Assembly (NCBI GenBank): GCA_037127255.1
Contig: JBANSL010000004.1
Coordinates: 52,463,702 to 52,527,701 of the forward strand
Length of the DNA: 64,000 nucleotides
Source: Persicaria tinctoria
Lineage: Eukaryota; Streptophyta; Magnoliopsida; Caryophyllales; Polygonaceae
Direction of reading: 5' to 3'
Both the position numbers and the translations under genes were made by a program. Below are positions 52,300-63,121 of the stretch, piece by piece. The notes beneath the pieces were generated by a model. The model had not been told where the DNA came from, made no database searches, and saw nothing but the letters and a program-made list of their open reading frames with translations. Numbering within the stretch: position 1 is the first letter of the stretch; each line of letters opens with the position of its first letter.

Positions 52300-55200
52300 G
52301 CGGGTATGTACAATATATTTTTTTAAATGACGAACATCGCATATTGGAATATTAGAGGGGTAAGAAAATCTAATCTTTGGCAAGACCTAGCTTATATTCA
52401 AAAACGAAACAAGTTGGACATTTTAGTACTTGCAGAAACAAAGTCAACTGAGCCACCAGCTCAAGCTCTCTATACATGAGCAGGTTTTAATAATGCTCAT
52501 CATATTACCTCAATTGGAACAAAAGGTGGTTTCTGGGTTCTATTAAAGACTTCTAAAGTTAATCAGTCTTTTCAACAAATTTCTGCATCAGATAAGTATA
52601 TTATATACTTGGTTAAAATTGATAATTTCAGTTTTATTCTTACTTTCATTTATGCTCCTTCTAATCAAACAGATAAAAATAGGTTCTGGGATGAAGTATT
52701 CTTTGTCATTCATAATCAATCTCTCCCATGTATGATAATGGGACATTTCAATGAAATTGAATCAGGTTCTGAGAAAATTGGAGGTGGACTTCCACAGGCT
52801 AATAGATTTTTGCGAATACAACAGATCTCGGAAGAATTAGATGTTCATACGATCCCTTATACAGGTAGTCCAATTACGTGGAGGAAAAGTCAAAATCCTA
52901 ATAATAATATCTATGAACGATTAGATAGAGTAATGGTTCATACAGACATCTCAGCACAGTTCCCAAATTTATTTGTACACAATCATCCTTTTACAACTTC
53001 TGATCATTCTTTAATGTCTATGTCAATTGGCATCACAAAAAATAGGGCGGGCTCACCGTTTAAATTTGAAATGTCTTGGACTAGTAATGATAACTACAAC
53101 AGATTAGTTAAATCAACTTGGCAGAATAAACTTCAAGGGTCTTTTATGTTTACACTCTTACAAAAACAGAAATTGCTTAAAAGAAATACAAAGATATGGT
53201 GTAAGGCTCACCCAAATAATAATTTTCGTCAAATAACACATATTGAAGATCAGCTTCTTTTATTACAAAAACAACAAATTTGTGGAAATCCAAACGATAC
53301 TATTAACATTAAACGTAATAGATTATTAAGTAAGCGTGAAGCTCTTATGGACTTTAATAATACTTTCTGGAAACAACGAGCTAAATCAAACTTTCTAAGG
53401 TTTGGTGATAGGAATACCAAATACTACCAGTCTATTTCTAAAATAAGAAATTCAAAAAATATAACTCATAATTTTACAAATAAACATGGTGTAATCATAG
53501 AGGACGAGGATCAAATTAGAGATGAGATTACAACTGAATTAGCTGAAAGATTCAGCTCAAATAATGCACCGATTAGTAATAATCCATATTTTCTAAATCT
53601 AATCGACCAGACCATTACTGAATCTGAAAATTTAGGTTTAACTCAACCTTTTTCAGATTCAGATATTAAGGAAACCCTTTTCTCTATGACAGATGACAAG
53701 ACTCCAGGTCCTGACGGGTTTCCACCAGAGTTCTATAAAAAATATTGGGATATTGTGGGTAAATTAGTATGTAAAGCTGTTAAATCCTTCTTTCATTCTG
53801 GTGTGCTTCTCAATGAAGTAAATACAACTTTCATTGCACTCATTCCAAAAATTGATACACCAATTAACATTAACCATTACCGTCCGATTAGTCTGTGTAA
53901 TACTATTTATAAGGTTATTTCGAAATTATTGGCTAATCGGTTGAAGCCTATTTTACCTCGCATAATTAATCCATTTCAAGGAGCTTTTGTACAAGGAAGA
54001 AATATTCAAGATAACATATTAATAGCGCATGAAGTTTTCCACTCTTTTCACAACAAGAAGGGTAAATTTGGGTGGATGGCATTAAAGCTAGATATGGAGA
54101 AAGCTTACGACAAAATAAGTTGGAGTTTTATTCGCACTATACTTAACAAATTTTGTTTTGATTCTACATGGATTGAGTGGGTCATGACCTGTTTAACTAA
54201 AACCAGCTTCTCGGTTTTAGTTAATAATTTGCCTGGCCATACATTTCAAACCTATAGGGGAATACGATTGGGAGATCCTCTTGCACCTTATATTTTTGTA
54301 TTGGTTATGGAACTATTAGGGAGAATGTTGCAACAGGAATCATTGAAATGTGACCCGTTGGTTGGAATGAAACTTACAAGTAACAGTGATCCTATTCCTT
54401 TCATCTCCTTTGCAGATGACACACTTATTTTTGGACGAGCTGATGAGTTAAGTCTTCATACAATTAGAAATCTCTTGAATACTTTCTCCAATATGTCAGG
54501 ACTTACTATTAATTATAATAAAAGTTCGTTACAAGTTTCTAAAAATATATCTGTCAGCAAAGCTCAGTCTCTTGCTCAACAGCTAAATATTCCAGTTACT
54601 AAATCAATGGAAAAATACCTTGGTATACCTCTAATTAGTGGAAGGGTTTGTAATGCCTTGTTTGATGAGGTAATAACAAGCCTTAAAAAACAGTTGTCAA
54701 AGTGGAAATCTAACACTCTCTCACAAGCTGGTAGATCGGTTCTAATTCAGGCAAACCTAAATTCTAAAACAAATTATTTAATGCAATCATTTCTCCTTCC
54801 AAAAGGAGTTCTACAAAAAATTGATCAGATAAAAAAAATTTCTTTTGGAATAAACTGCAATCTGATAATTATCATCTTTTAATCAGCTGGAATCATCTGT
54901 GTACTCCTAAAAAGGATGGAGGATTAGGTTTTAAATTGGCTGAGCAAACAAATATTGGCATGCAAATGAAACTGCTTTGGAGAATAATGGCTAATCCTGA
55001 TAATATTTGGTCTAAGGTAGTCACGGATAAATATCTCTCGAAAGAATCTCTAATGGAAAGAGGTAGATTCAAAACTTCTTGGCAATTTGGCAGACTTCTT
55101 AATGTTAGAGATTTATTCTCTAAAGGACTGCTCTGGCTTGTGGGTAATGGGAAAACCATAAATGTATGGTCTGATATTTGGGTAAATGCGCAATACCTTC

Positions 55201-56425
55201 AAAATTTTCGGAATGATCGTAATCCTAACTTAAAAGTTTGTGATTTATTTACAAATACCAACTCTTGGGATATTGATAAATTAAACAGTATATTCCCCTA
55301 TCATATTGTTCAAGCTATTACTAATATCCATATTCCAGTAATTGATATTCCTGACAGGTCAATTTGGATTTATAATAGTAATGGAAAATTCTCTGTTAAA
55401 TCCACATATTCTATTTGTAATACCGAGAATACTAAGAAAATTCCAGCAGACTGGATTTGGAAACTTAATATTCCTCCGAATATTAAAAATTTTATTTGGA
55501 AAATTATTTTAGATATCTTACCTACCACGACCCGTCTAAATAGATATATAAATAGAGTTCCTAGTAATTGCTCTCTTTGTAATTCTGATATAGAAGATAC
55601 AAATCATTTATTGTTTAATTGTCAGATCACTAGATCTCTTATTCAAAATCTGGGTATTAAGCTGGGAAAATGTTATAATATTCCAAGGTTAACTAGTAAT
55701 GTTTCGGAAAATATTTTAAATACGAGTGCTCTTAATATAGATTTTATAGACTTATGTCATTTATGGCATTCTATTTGGCAGCTCAGAAATAGAATTATTT
55801 TTCGCAATACTTCTGATACAGGTATTATCTATGCTCTAACTCAAACTTTAGATAAAATCTCTTGCTGGAATAAAGTGCAGGTAAAAACGAAGTTACCTAA
55901 GCGAGTTAGGCCTCCTGATAAATTGATTTGGAATTGCCCTCCAATAAATGTTATTAAGATCAATGTAGATGCTTCAGTGAAAATTGATGCTCAATCGCAG
56001 GTTGGTTGTATTGTGAGGAATAATGACGGTCTAATTCTTCGGATTCATAAATGTAACGTTAGGATTTGTTATGTCATTCTAGCAGAAGCTTTTGCAGTTT
56101 ATACAGGTATAAGACTTGCAGCGGAGATGGGGATCCGAAGAGTGATTATTGAAAGTGATTGTGCAATCATCGTCAATGCCATCAATCAAGTGAATAATAT
56201 ACCATGGGAGGTTGCTCAAATTATCGAAGAGATCCATTCGCTAAGCAAAGAGTTTGAGAGTTTCACAATTCAGCACTGCTATAGAGAGGCAAATGGTGCA
56301 GCTGATTTTCTTGCTAAATCTCAGTTGAATTGTAATTTTATTTTGAGTTCCAGAACATCATCTTGCGAGATGATCATGAATGTCGGTAATACATCCAAAT
56401 TTTTGCTTACTGTAAAAAAAAAAAA
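52300..56425 (+). mobile_element. LINE-2: ORF2-only L1-type LINE
   Basis: A 17-bp target duplication (ACATCCGAGTGGCCAAA) lies at 52,283-52,299 and 56,426-56,442, and an A-run (56,414-56,426) precedes the right copy. The 5' end lies only 27 bp upstream of the ORF2 start, so ORF1 is missing. ORF2 is nearly complete, with few lesions, much younger-looking than LINE-1. Confidence 0.96.
52327..56425 (+). pseudogene. LINE-2 ORF2: endonuclease, reverse transcriptase, RNase H
   Basis: ATG at 52,327 opens the endonuclease (IAYWNIRGVRKSNLW, LVLAETKS, FIYAPSNQTDKNRFW, DHSLMSMSI). Its usual GDFN reads GHFN (near 52,741), losing a catalytic Asp. The RT follows (DDKTPGPDGFPPEFY, NHYRPISLCNTIYKVISK, FQGAFVQGRNIQDNIL, LDMEKAYDKISW, and FADDTLIFG with both Asp). 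Then come a zinc-like NCSLCNSDIEDTNHLLFNC and an RNase H (INVDASVK, AEAFAVYTGI, ESDCAII, REANGAADFLA). Lesions: TGA at 52,477 (codon 51) and a frameshift in an A-run near 54,831-54,840. No stop occurs before the poly(A); the frame runs into flanking DNA to 56,588. Confidence 0.94.
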
Positions 56426-56442
56426 AACATCCGAGTGGCCAA

Positions 56443-57109
56443 ATATGACTTGTTTTCTGAATGAACAAAGTTGCAAATCCCCAAAGAATCTATATCATCT
56501 ATCATCTATTTATGGCTTTATTAACATCACCGTGCATCACCTCCTTAAACCATCAAATATAAAATTATATATAAGGCTATTTAATTAAAAGAGACGTCTT
56601 CCATCTTTCCTTTACCCTTACCTAAACCCGCTTTCTCCCAAAATTATTTGTTTTTATATGGTACACAAACTAGCTAGATCGATCTTATGACATCTCAACA
56701 TTGAGACTGTGACCATTTATTTAACCGTAAGTCGATCAAAACAAAAACACAAATTGATTTGCAACTCCGTATTATAACAACCGTACCAAAAAAATCTTAA
56801 TCTTAAATAAAAAATTTCACCACCAATTAAAGTATTAAACACCAACAATTTTTTAAACGTCTAAAAGCGGTCTTTAAAAAAAAATTCTCCCTAAAATGGT
56901 GGAAAACATACAACAAATTAAACAACTGCGGACACGTTTAAAATTAAACAACTGCGGGCACGTTTAATCTTGAACTAGATTAACTCTTGTTACGTTTTAT
57001 AGCCTTCATAACTCAATTAGCCGTCAGTAAAAATATCATTAAGAACATGATTAATCATTAATTTATCATATACATACTTCTAATTTCTAAAGCCTATAAC
57101 ACAAGTTTT
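56443..57109. other. No gene; AT-rich spacer
   Basis: Flanking sequence of LINE-2 and AT-rich filler. A short direct repeat (AAATTAAACAACTGCGGRCA) occurs twice near 56,927-56,960. No coding signal. Confidence 0.5.
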
Positions 57110-57611
57110 TCATGTAGATTTCATACGATTCAAACCCTAATTCTATACCAAAGACTAACCTTGGTCCATTAGCTTCTTCGTAGTGGAACCGTGAATCGAC
57201 TTCTCGCCCCTTAGCCTTCTCTTTACTTTGTCTATGATGGAAGAGACCTCTACTGCCTTTCTCTTTTCGCTTCTTGGGATGTTACAGATGCCAGGGAGAG
57301 AAAGAAGAAAACCGTCCAAATAAAAGAAGAAGATAACCGTTCTCTTCTTTTCTTTTATTTTCTTTTCCTTTTCTTTTTCCCTTTTAATAAATCCCATTAT
57401 ATTTATTTTATGAGAAAGAAAAACTTTAATATATTATAGGTAAGGGATGAGGGAGTATATTATAAACCTCCCGGATTTAATTCCTTAACCGGGACCGATC
57501 TATCACGGTTTCGACTCTTATATTAAATCCAACAACATAATATACATGGACCAAATATTCAATTAAACCTAATCACATGAGTCACATAAAATGTTTATAA
57601 ACATTCTAACA
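57110..57611 (-). repeat. Probable Copia 3' LTR (left end uncertain)
   Basis: On -, the polypurine tract AAGTGGGAGAA is followed at 57,611 by TGTTAGAATG, a classical Copia LTR start. The other LTR is not in the window, so the LTR end near 57,110 is a guess. Confidence 0.5.
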
Positions 57612-57949
57612 TTCTCCCACTTGGCTCGTGTGACAACTTGATGGCTTAATTGAAACTTTAAATGTACAACTATAATATATAAGGTCCATGTATCACGGCG
57701 GTCACAAGCCATTGAACGACATGATTCCTTCCATGTATCACGGAACAATCCAAATTCAATTATTCTTTAAATATGAGGATAGCTATAAGCCTCAAACAAC
57801 ATGTCATCAAGAAACTATAAGTATGCATAAACATCATAACGACAACATGTTTGATAATGCAGAAACATAACCATACGTGTATACAGAAAGTTTCATAACC
57901 ATAATGAGCTAAAATCATAATAGCAAGGCTCTATCAATAATGCTCATAC
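57612..57949. other. Copia 3' untranslated region
   Basis: Between the pol stop and the polypurine tract, on -. A 13-bp phrase (CATGTATCACGGM) occurs twice (57,687; 57,733). No gene. Confidence 0.5.
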
Positions 57950-59093
57950 ACTCTACATGGCAGTGAACGCCTTGGGCGGCAAACCCTTAGTCAGCGGATC
58001 TGCGATCATGAGATCCATCCTGATGTGCTCAAAAGACACTCTACGTTTCTGTACTTCCTTCTTCACCGACATGAACTTCAACTCCATGTGCTTAGCACCC
58101 CTCGAGTACTTGTCGTTCTTTGAGAAGAAGACGGATGCGGAGTTATCACAATAAATTCTCAGTGGTCTGGCTATACTGTCAACAATCCCAAGCCCTGAGA
58201 TAAAGTTCCGCAACCACAATGCATGAATCGTGGCCTCAAAGCATGCCACAAATTCAGCCTCCGCAATGGAAGTAGCAATGACAGACTGCTTTCCACTCTT
58301 CCGTGATACTGCCCCACCAGCTAGTAGGAACAAGTAGCCAAACGTCGATTTCCTACTATCAACGCATCCGGCAAAATCTGAATCTGAATATCCAATGACC
58401 TCAAGAAGATCGGATCTCCTATATGTAAGCATGTGCTCATTGGTGCCTTGCGAGTACCTAAGAACCTTCTTAGCAGCTTTCCAGTGGTCCAATCCAGGGT
58501 TACTCTGATATCGACCCAGCATTCCTACAGCGAAGCTGATATCGAGTCGAGTACAAGTCTGAACATAGTTCAAACTCCCCATCACTGATGCATAGGGAAT
58601 ATTCTCCATTTCCTTTCGTTCCAACTCGTTTCTAGGACATTGCATTTTACCGAACTTGTCCCCTTTTTGTATTGGAACTACCCCTGCATAGCATTTATCC
58701 ATTCTGCATCTCTCTAAGATCTTTTGAATATAACTCTTCTGAGACAATCCCAACAATCCTTGTGTTCTATTATGGAATATCTCTATCCCAATCACAAAGG
58801 ATGCCTCACCCAAATCCTTCATTTCAAAGTTATCGGAGAGATACTTCTTTACATCATGTAACATGCCATTATCATTTACATCTAGCAGAATGTCATCAAC
58901 ATACATAACTAAAACAACAAACTTGCTCCCACTAATCTTCATGTAGATACATCGATCAACGACGATCTCTACAAAACCATATGACATGATAGTATCATCA
59001 AACTTTAAGTACCACTGTCGGGAAGCTTGTTTTAGTCCATATATTGACTTTCTCAGCTTACACACCAAGTTTTCCTTTCTTGTGGCCAGAAAC
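57950..59093 (-). pseudogene. Copia reverse transcriptase C-terminal part and RNase H
   Basis: A single open frame of about 371 codons: KLRKSIYGLKQASRQWYLKF, VLVMYVDDILLDVNDN (catalytic YVDD), MKDLGEASFVIGIEI, YIQKILERCRMDKC, YASVMGSLNYVQTCTRLDIS, GYSDSDFAGCVDSRKSTFGY, SIAEAEFVACFEATIHALWL and DPLTKGLPPKAF. These are the standard RT and RNase H blocks of the SIRE/Tork side of Copia. Upstream pol is lost where hAT-like sequence begins at 59,094. Frame integrity suggests a fairly young element. Confidence 0.93.
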
Positions 59094-59260
59094 TAAGGCT
59101 GGGCAACCGGTCTGGACCGGACCGGACATTCCGGTCCCGGTCCGATCCGATGGACCGGAATTTTTTAAAACTTGGACCGTGGATCGGACCGGGACCGGGA
59201 TATATGGTCCCGGGTTTTCCGGTCCGCGGACCGCTTGGACCATTTGGACCGGCTCCATCC
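59094..59260. mobile_element. hAT-like terminal sequence with GGACCGG repeats
   Basis: TAAGGCTGGGCAACC resembles the TAGGGCTGGGCA ends of many plant hAT elements and starts exactly where Copia homology stops. It is followed by a dense run of CCGGTCC/GGACCGG motifs in both orientations to about 59,257, typical subterminal transposase sites. No matching right end or duplication was found, so the element may be truncated. Confidence 0.5.
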
Positions 59261-59800
59261 CAGCCATGTTTTTTTTTGGGTTACAGGCTTACAGCAACCC
59301 TAATTCTAAACACAGCCGCCCCATTTGAATGTTAAATTGAATTTAACACTACTTAAATTTAGATCTTAAATCTAGATCTGAAAATTGAAATTTACATATT
59401 AAATCTTACAAATTGAAATTTACATCTGAAATTGATATTCTTAAATCCAGATCTGGAAATCTTAAAATTGAAATTGATAACCTAGATGAAAAATCAATCC
59501 TGCCTAAAGATTGAAAAACAACCTAAATGTTACAAAGTGAAAAGGTTACCAATTGCAAAACAACCTAGATCAACTAAAAGTGAGAAAGAGAGGGTGAAGA
59601 TAGTTAGAGAGGCCTACAGATTACACTCAACATAGAGAGACAAGAGGGCGAGGCTGCTGGCGACGAGGGAGTCGAGCGGGCGAGGCTGCTGGCGACGAGG
59701 GAGTCGGGCGAGGGCGAGGGCGAATGTTGAACAAAAATGCGCAAATAATTGAACAACACATTTTATTTAGTTTTTAATATTTGAGTTCGACCCCTTTTGA
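59261..59800. other. No gene; AT-rich, then a short GC-rich tandem
   Basis: 59,340-59,480 has repeated AAATYTAGATCTGAAA-like phrases. 59,650-59,735 has a 44-bp unit (GGCGAGGCTGCTGGCGACGA onward) twice. Nothing coding. Confidence 0.5.
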
Positions 59801-59885
59801 TTATCCTCTTGATTCGAAGTCGTATCGATACCAAGATTTTGGTGTTTTTGGTGATTTGGGCTGCACCCAAAATTTAGCGGGTTGC

Positions 59886-60761
59886 CTACGTATCTCTTGG
59901 AAGAGACTCAAGCCTTACGTAGTTCAGAGTGTTTTGAATTTTGTGTTTGATTTAGTTTAATTTGGATTTGGTTTTCGTTTTCTTGTATGCATCAGTGGAT
60001 GAAGTTCAAACCCACCTTCTACGAAGGGTAGCTCGAACAACACTCCACCCGAGTAACCTGAGCCCACCTTCTCGGAAGGGTAACTCAAGCAACCCGCCTA
60101 TCATTTGCATAGAAAACGATTTTAGGTGGCGTTTGATTTGATTTGACATTTGACTTTAAAGGTCAATTTGGGGATGGTGGAATTTGATTTTGATTTTTGG
60201 TCGTGACCGAACTCGACGAGCGGAAGCTTTGTATCGAGTTAGAGTGGACACTTTGACTTTGATGGTAAATTTGACATTTGGGACGACTAGAGTCGACAAA
60301 TGAATTTGAGGATATTTGGTTGAAAGTTTGGGTGTGACTGGACTCGATGAGAATTTGATTTACACCGAGTTTCCTACGTATCCACTTGTTTGGTGAAATC
60401 AAGTCACCGTAGTTCAAGACAAAGATGAATCTTGTATTTGGATTTGATCATGAGATCATTTGAGGGTGTTGATCGAACTCGACGAGCAGAAGCTTTGTAT
60501 CGAGTCGGAATGGACAATTTGAATTTGTTTTTTGGCGACTGAACTCGACGAGCCTAGGCTTTACATCGAGTGTCCTACGTATCTCTTAGAAGAGAATCAA
60601 ATCACCCGTAGTTCTAAAACGAAGGGAATTTAATTTGTTTAGTTTTGACCTCATATTCATTTAAAGAGAATTTAGAGGTTGACGATTGTACCCGATATAT
60701 TTTTATGATTCAATATCGGGTTACCTACGTAGCCGATATGAGGCGTCAACTCTTTACGTAG
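59886..60761 (+). repeat. Hairpin series: CTACGTA/TACGTAG and ACTCGA/TCGAGT
   Basis: CTACGTA...TACGTAG (or CGTAG) inverted pairs at 59,886-59,922, 60,374-60,412, 60,575-60,611 and 60,725-60,761. Each encloses 20-30 nt, two of which hold an inner hairpin (CTCTTGGAAGAG; CTCTTAGAAGAG). Interleaved are ACTCGA...TCGAGT pairs at 60,211-60,239, 60,477-60,505 and 60,543-60,571, with a degenerate one near 60,338. No ORF. Its relation to a particular transposon is not established. Confidence 0.8.
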
Positions 60762-62557
60762 TTCTACCTAAAACCGATTTTAATTTAGGAAAATTCGGTT
60801 TAGGCTTTTGACTCCGTTTTTGTTTAGGAGCCGACTTGAGATTGACCCACTCGAATTAATCGGCAAAGAATTTTTGACAAGTTTTAATTTTTATGTTTTG
60901 ATCAAACTCGAATTCTTAATTTATGCCAACTATAATTCTTATATTTTAGTGGGTGCATTTCGTAATTAAACAAAAAAATGTGCCAAGCATGTACGATTGA
61001 TTATACATGTGCATAATTGCATATCGGCAACTTTAACTTGGATCTTTTTTAATGAAGCCCATTTTCACATTAGATGAGTTACAAAATAATTCAGCCCATT
61101 CTTTTGTATTCTTGTTCAGCGGAAATAGGGTTCAATTTCAGCTCCCAAACCACACGCCTCGTCCCTGTGCAATCGACAGAAGGAGCTGCTGCGTGTGCGT
61201 GTTGCACGAACTAGGACGACAACAACGACTTGGGCTTGGGCGAAAGAGGGCGATAGATCCGGTGATGGCTTCAAGAGCAGGTCGAACTAGGGTAAAGTGA
61301 GGGAGGAGTAGGTCGAGTTCTAACAGCCCGGAACAAGCCTCTGCCGATCAAAGATGTCGAGAAGTTGTCCGAAGAAAGGCTGCGACGGGTTCGTTTTCCT
61401 CCTTTGCCCTTCAATTTGTCATCAATTTGACCCAATTTGAGGGATTTGGGTTTTGAAAAAACCATCTAGGGTTCGTGTTTGGGAATTTCCAATGTAGATT
61501 TTCTTTTGTTCTGAGCAATCGATCGAGAGGGCGGCGGAGATCTTCGATTGCCGCTAGCCAAGGCTGTCACAAAATGAAGAGGCGTTCTTATTCGAGCCAA
61601 CTGCGAGTGGCAACCTCAGGAATGGTTACAATCTCCACCTCTCGAATTGGGTATTCTCGGTTCATCATTTTTTTCTTTATTCATTTCAATTTGGGACTGA
61701 TTTGTTGAGCCTACTGATTGAGGATTCTACTGTGATTTTGTCCCCTCCCAATTACAGTAGTCGATGATTTTTCATTTTTATGAAACCCAACTTAAGCCCT
61801 TTTTTTCATGCTAAGTGGATTTCAGTTTGGTATTGAACCTTTGAATCTTGACATGAAGAATTTGGTTTCCCACGTCCAAGATCAATGTGTGGCATTTAGG
61901 GGTTCCCATTTAGTTGCAATTTGGTAGCAAGTCAGGGGAGATTTATGCCTCAAGTTAGTCCTTGTTTTTGGGTCTTTGTATTTTGTATTTTGGCTGCCTG
62001 GGTTTGACCTTTGAGAACCACCCTTGCAAACTGATGAACTTGCTGATTTGAGTCTCTCAAAATTTCAGCAACAATTCGACCCGATAAATCGATCTCATGA
62101 GATCGGGTGTAGCGGTGAAACTCTAAATTTCAAACCGACTACAAGTTTTGGCGCTAGGTGAAACCCTCAATTTCGAACCTACAACGCCCCACCGGTCTTC
62201 ATTGTATTAACCTGCAAGAAAAACAATGGCAGACATGCCATGGAAGGATTTTGATTTCTACCTTCTCTTTTGGGAGATTGATGGGAGAAGGCTCTCTTTG
62301 GTTTTCTTTGTATTTTCTTACTGGGTTTTGTTTTGTGGGTGTTTGCAGGTGTACCCAGGAAGAGAAGGAAAGCTGTATTTACTACTTCTGTTTTGCAAAC
62401 GGAAGTGCCAGGAGGAGGGGAAGACAACTACTTTCTTAAGGGTTTTGCAGTTGAATAGCTTGAAATGGAAGAAGAGCCAGCCGGAAGGGACCAACTGCTC
62501 TGTTTTGAAGAATAAAACCAGACGAAGGGACCCCTTAAAAGCCTGCAGTTAGAGTTC
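60762..62557. other. No confirmed gene; possible LTR and leader on -
   Basis: Mixed sequence. GC-richer stretches at 61,120-61,640 and 62,220-62,540 have open frames on both strands, without familiar motifs or consistent splice sites. If 63,111 is the start of an LTR on -, the part downstream of the TATA box at 62,564 would be its R/U5 region. The phrase TTTTGGCGCTAGGTG near 62,146 resembles an LTR/primer-site junction on +, which conflicts with that reading, so I leave the structure open. Confidence 0.3.
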
Positions 62558-62564
62558 TTTTATA
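62558..62564 (-). promoter_or_regulatory. Possible TATA box of an LTR
   Basis: On -, CCTATAAAAGAACTC lies about 550 bp from the proposed LTR start at 63,111, a usual U3 distance. Confidence 0.35.
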
Positions 62565-62639
62565 GGGTGAAAATAGGGAGGTTACTTGTATAGCTCAACC
62601 TCCTCCCACGTACTGGCAGTTTCATCCCTCATTTGCTCC

Positions 62640-62825
62640 CACTGTTCCAAAAATCGCGCCTAGGCGCCGCCTGGGCACCGCCTAGGCGCTAGGCGACCCC
62701 CCTCCGCCTAGAGCTAAATGGCCGCCTAAGCACGCCTATGCGTTCACATTGACCGCCTGGGCGCCGCCTAGGCACTAGGTGGCCCCTTACCGCCTAGGAT
62801 CCGCCTAGCGCTTTTTAGAACACTG
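62640..62825. mobile_element. hAT-type MITE rich in GCCTAGGCG
   Basis: 186 bp with ends CACTGTTCCAAAAA and, inverted, CAGTGTTCTAAAAA. The 8-bp target duplication TTTGCTCC is exact (62,632-62,639; 62,826-62,833). The interior consists of CGCCTAGGCG-type palindromes in both orientations. It encodes nothing. Confidence 0.93.
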
Positions 62826-63110
62826 TTTGCTCCATATTTTTTTAATGCATTTATTTTTTCTCAACTGTAATCAAAATTGTAGGGAAAGTTACCCTTTTAA
62901 CTCCTGCTCAGATTTTATTACATGTAATGGGCCTTTTTTTTTTTTTTTTGCCATTTATTGGACCTGCCACCAAATTTACATATTTCAATTTTGAAGTGTC
63001 AAGCTTAAGCTTAAAGAGAAGAAATCAATTACACTTTTCAAATGTATAATTGATATGATGATATAAAATCATGAAATTAAAAATAATTTCATGAAATTTT
63101 ACCCTCCAAC

Positions 63111-63121
63111 AGTTGCCCCCC
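63111..63121 (-). promoter_or_regulatory. Polypurine tract and LTR start on -
   Basis: On -, GTTCGGGGGGCAAC is followed by TGTTGGAGGG, the form of a Gypsy polypurine tract and LTR start. Only this end is visible. Confidence 0.45.

Noticed and set aside
59058..59328. Gly/Pro-rich frames on both strands
   Set aside because: They translate the GGACCGG subterminal repeats of the hAT-like sequence.
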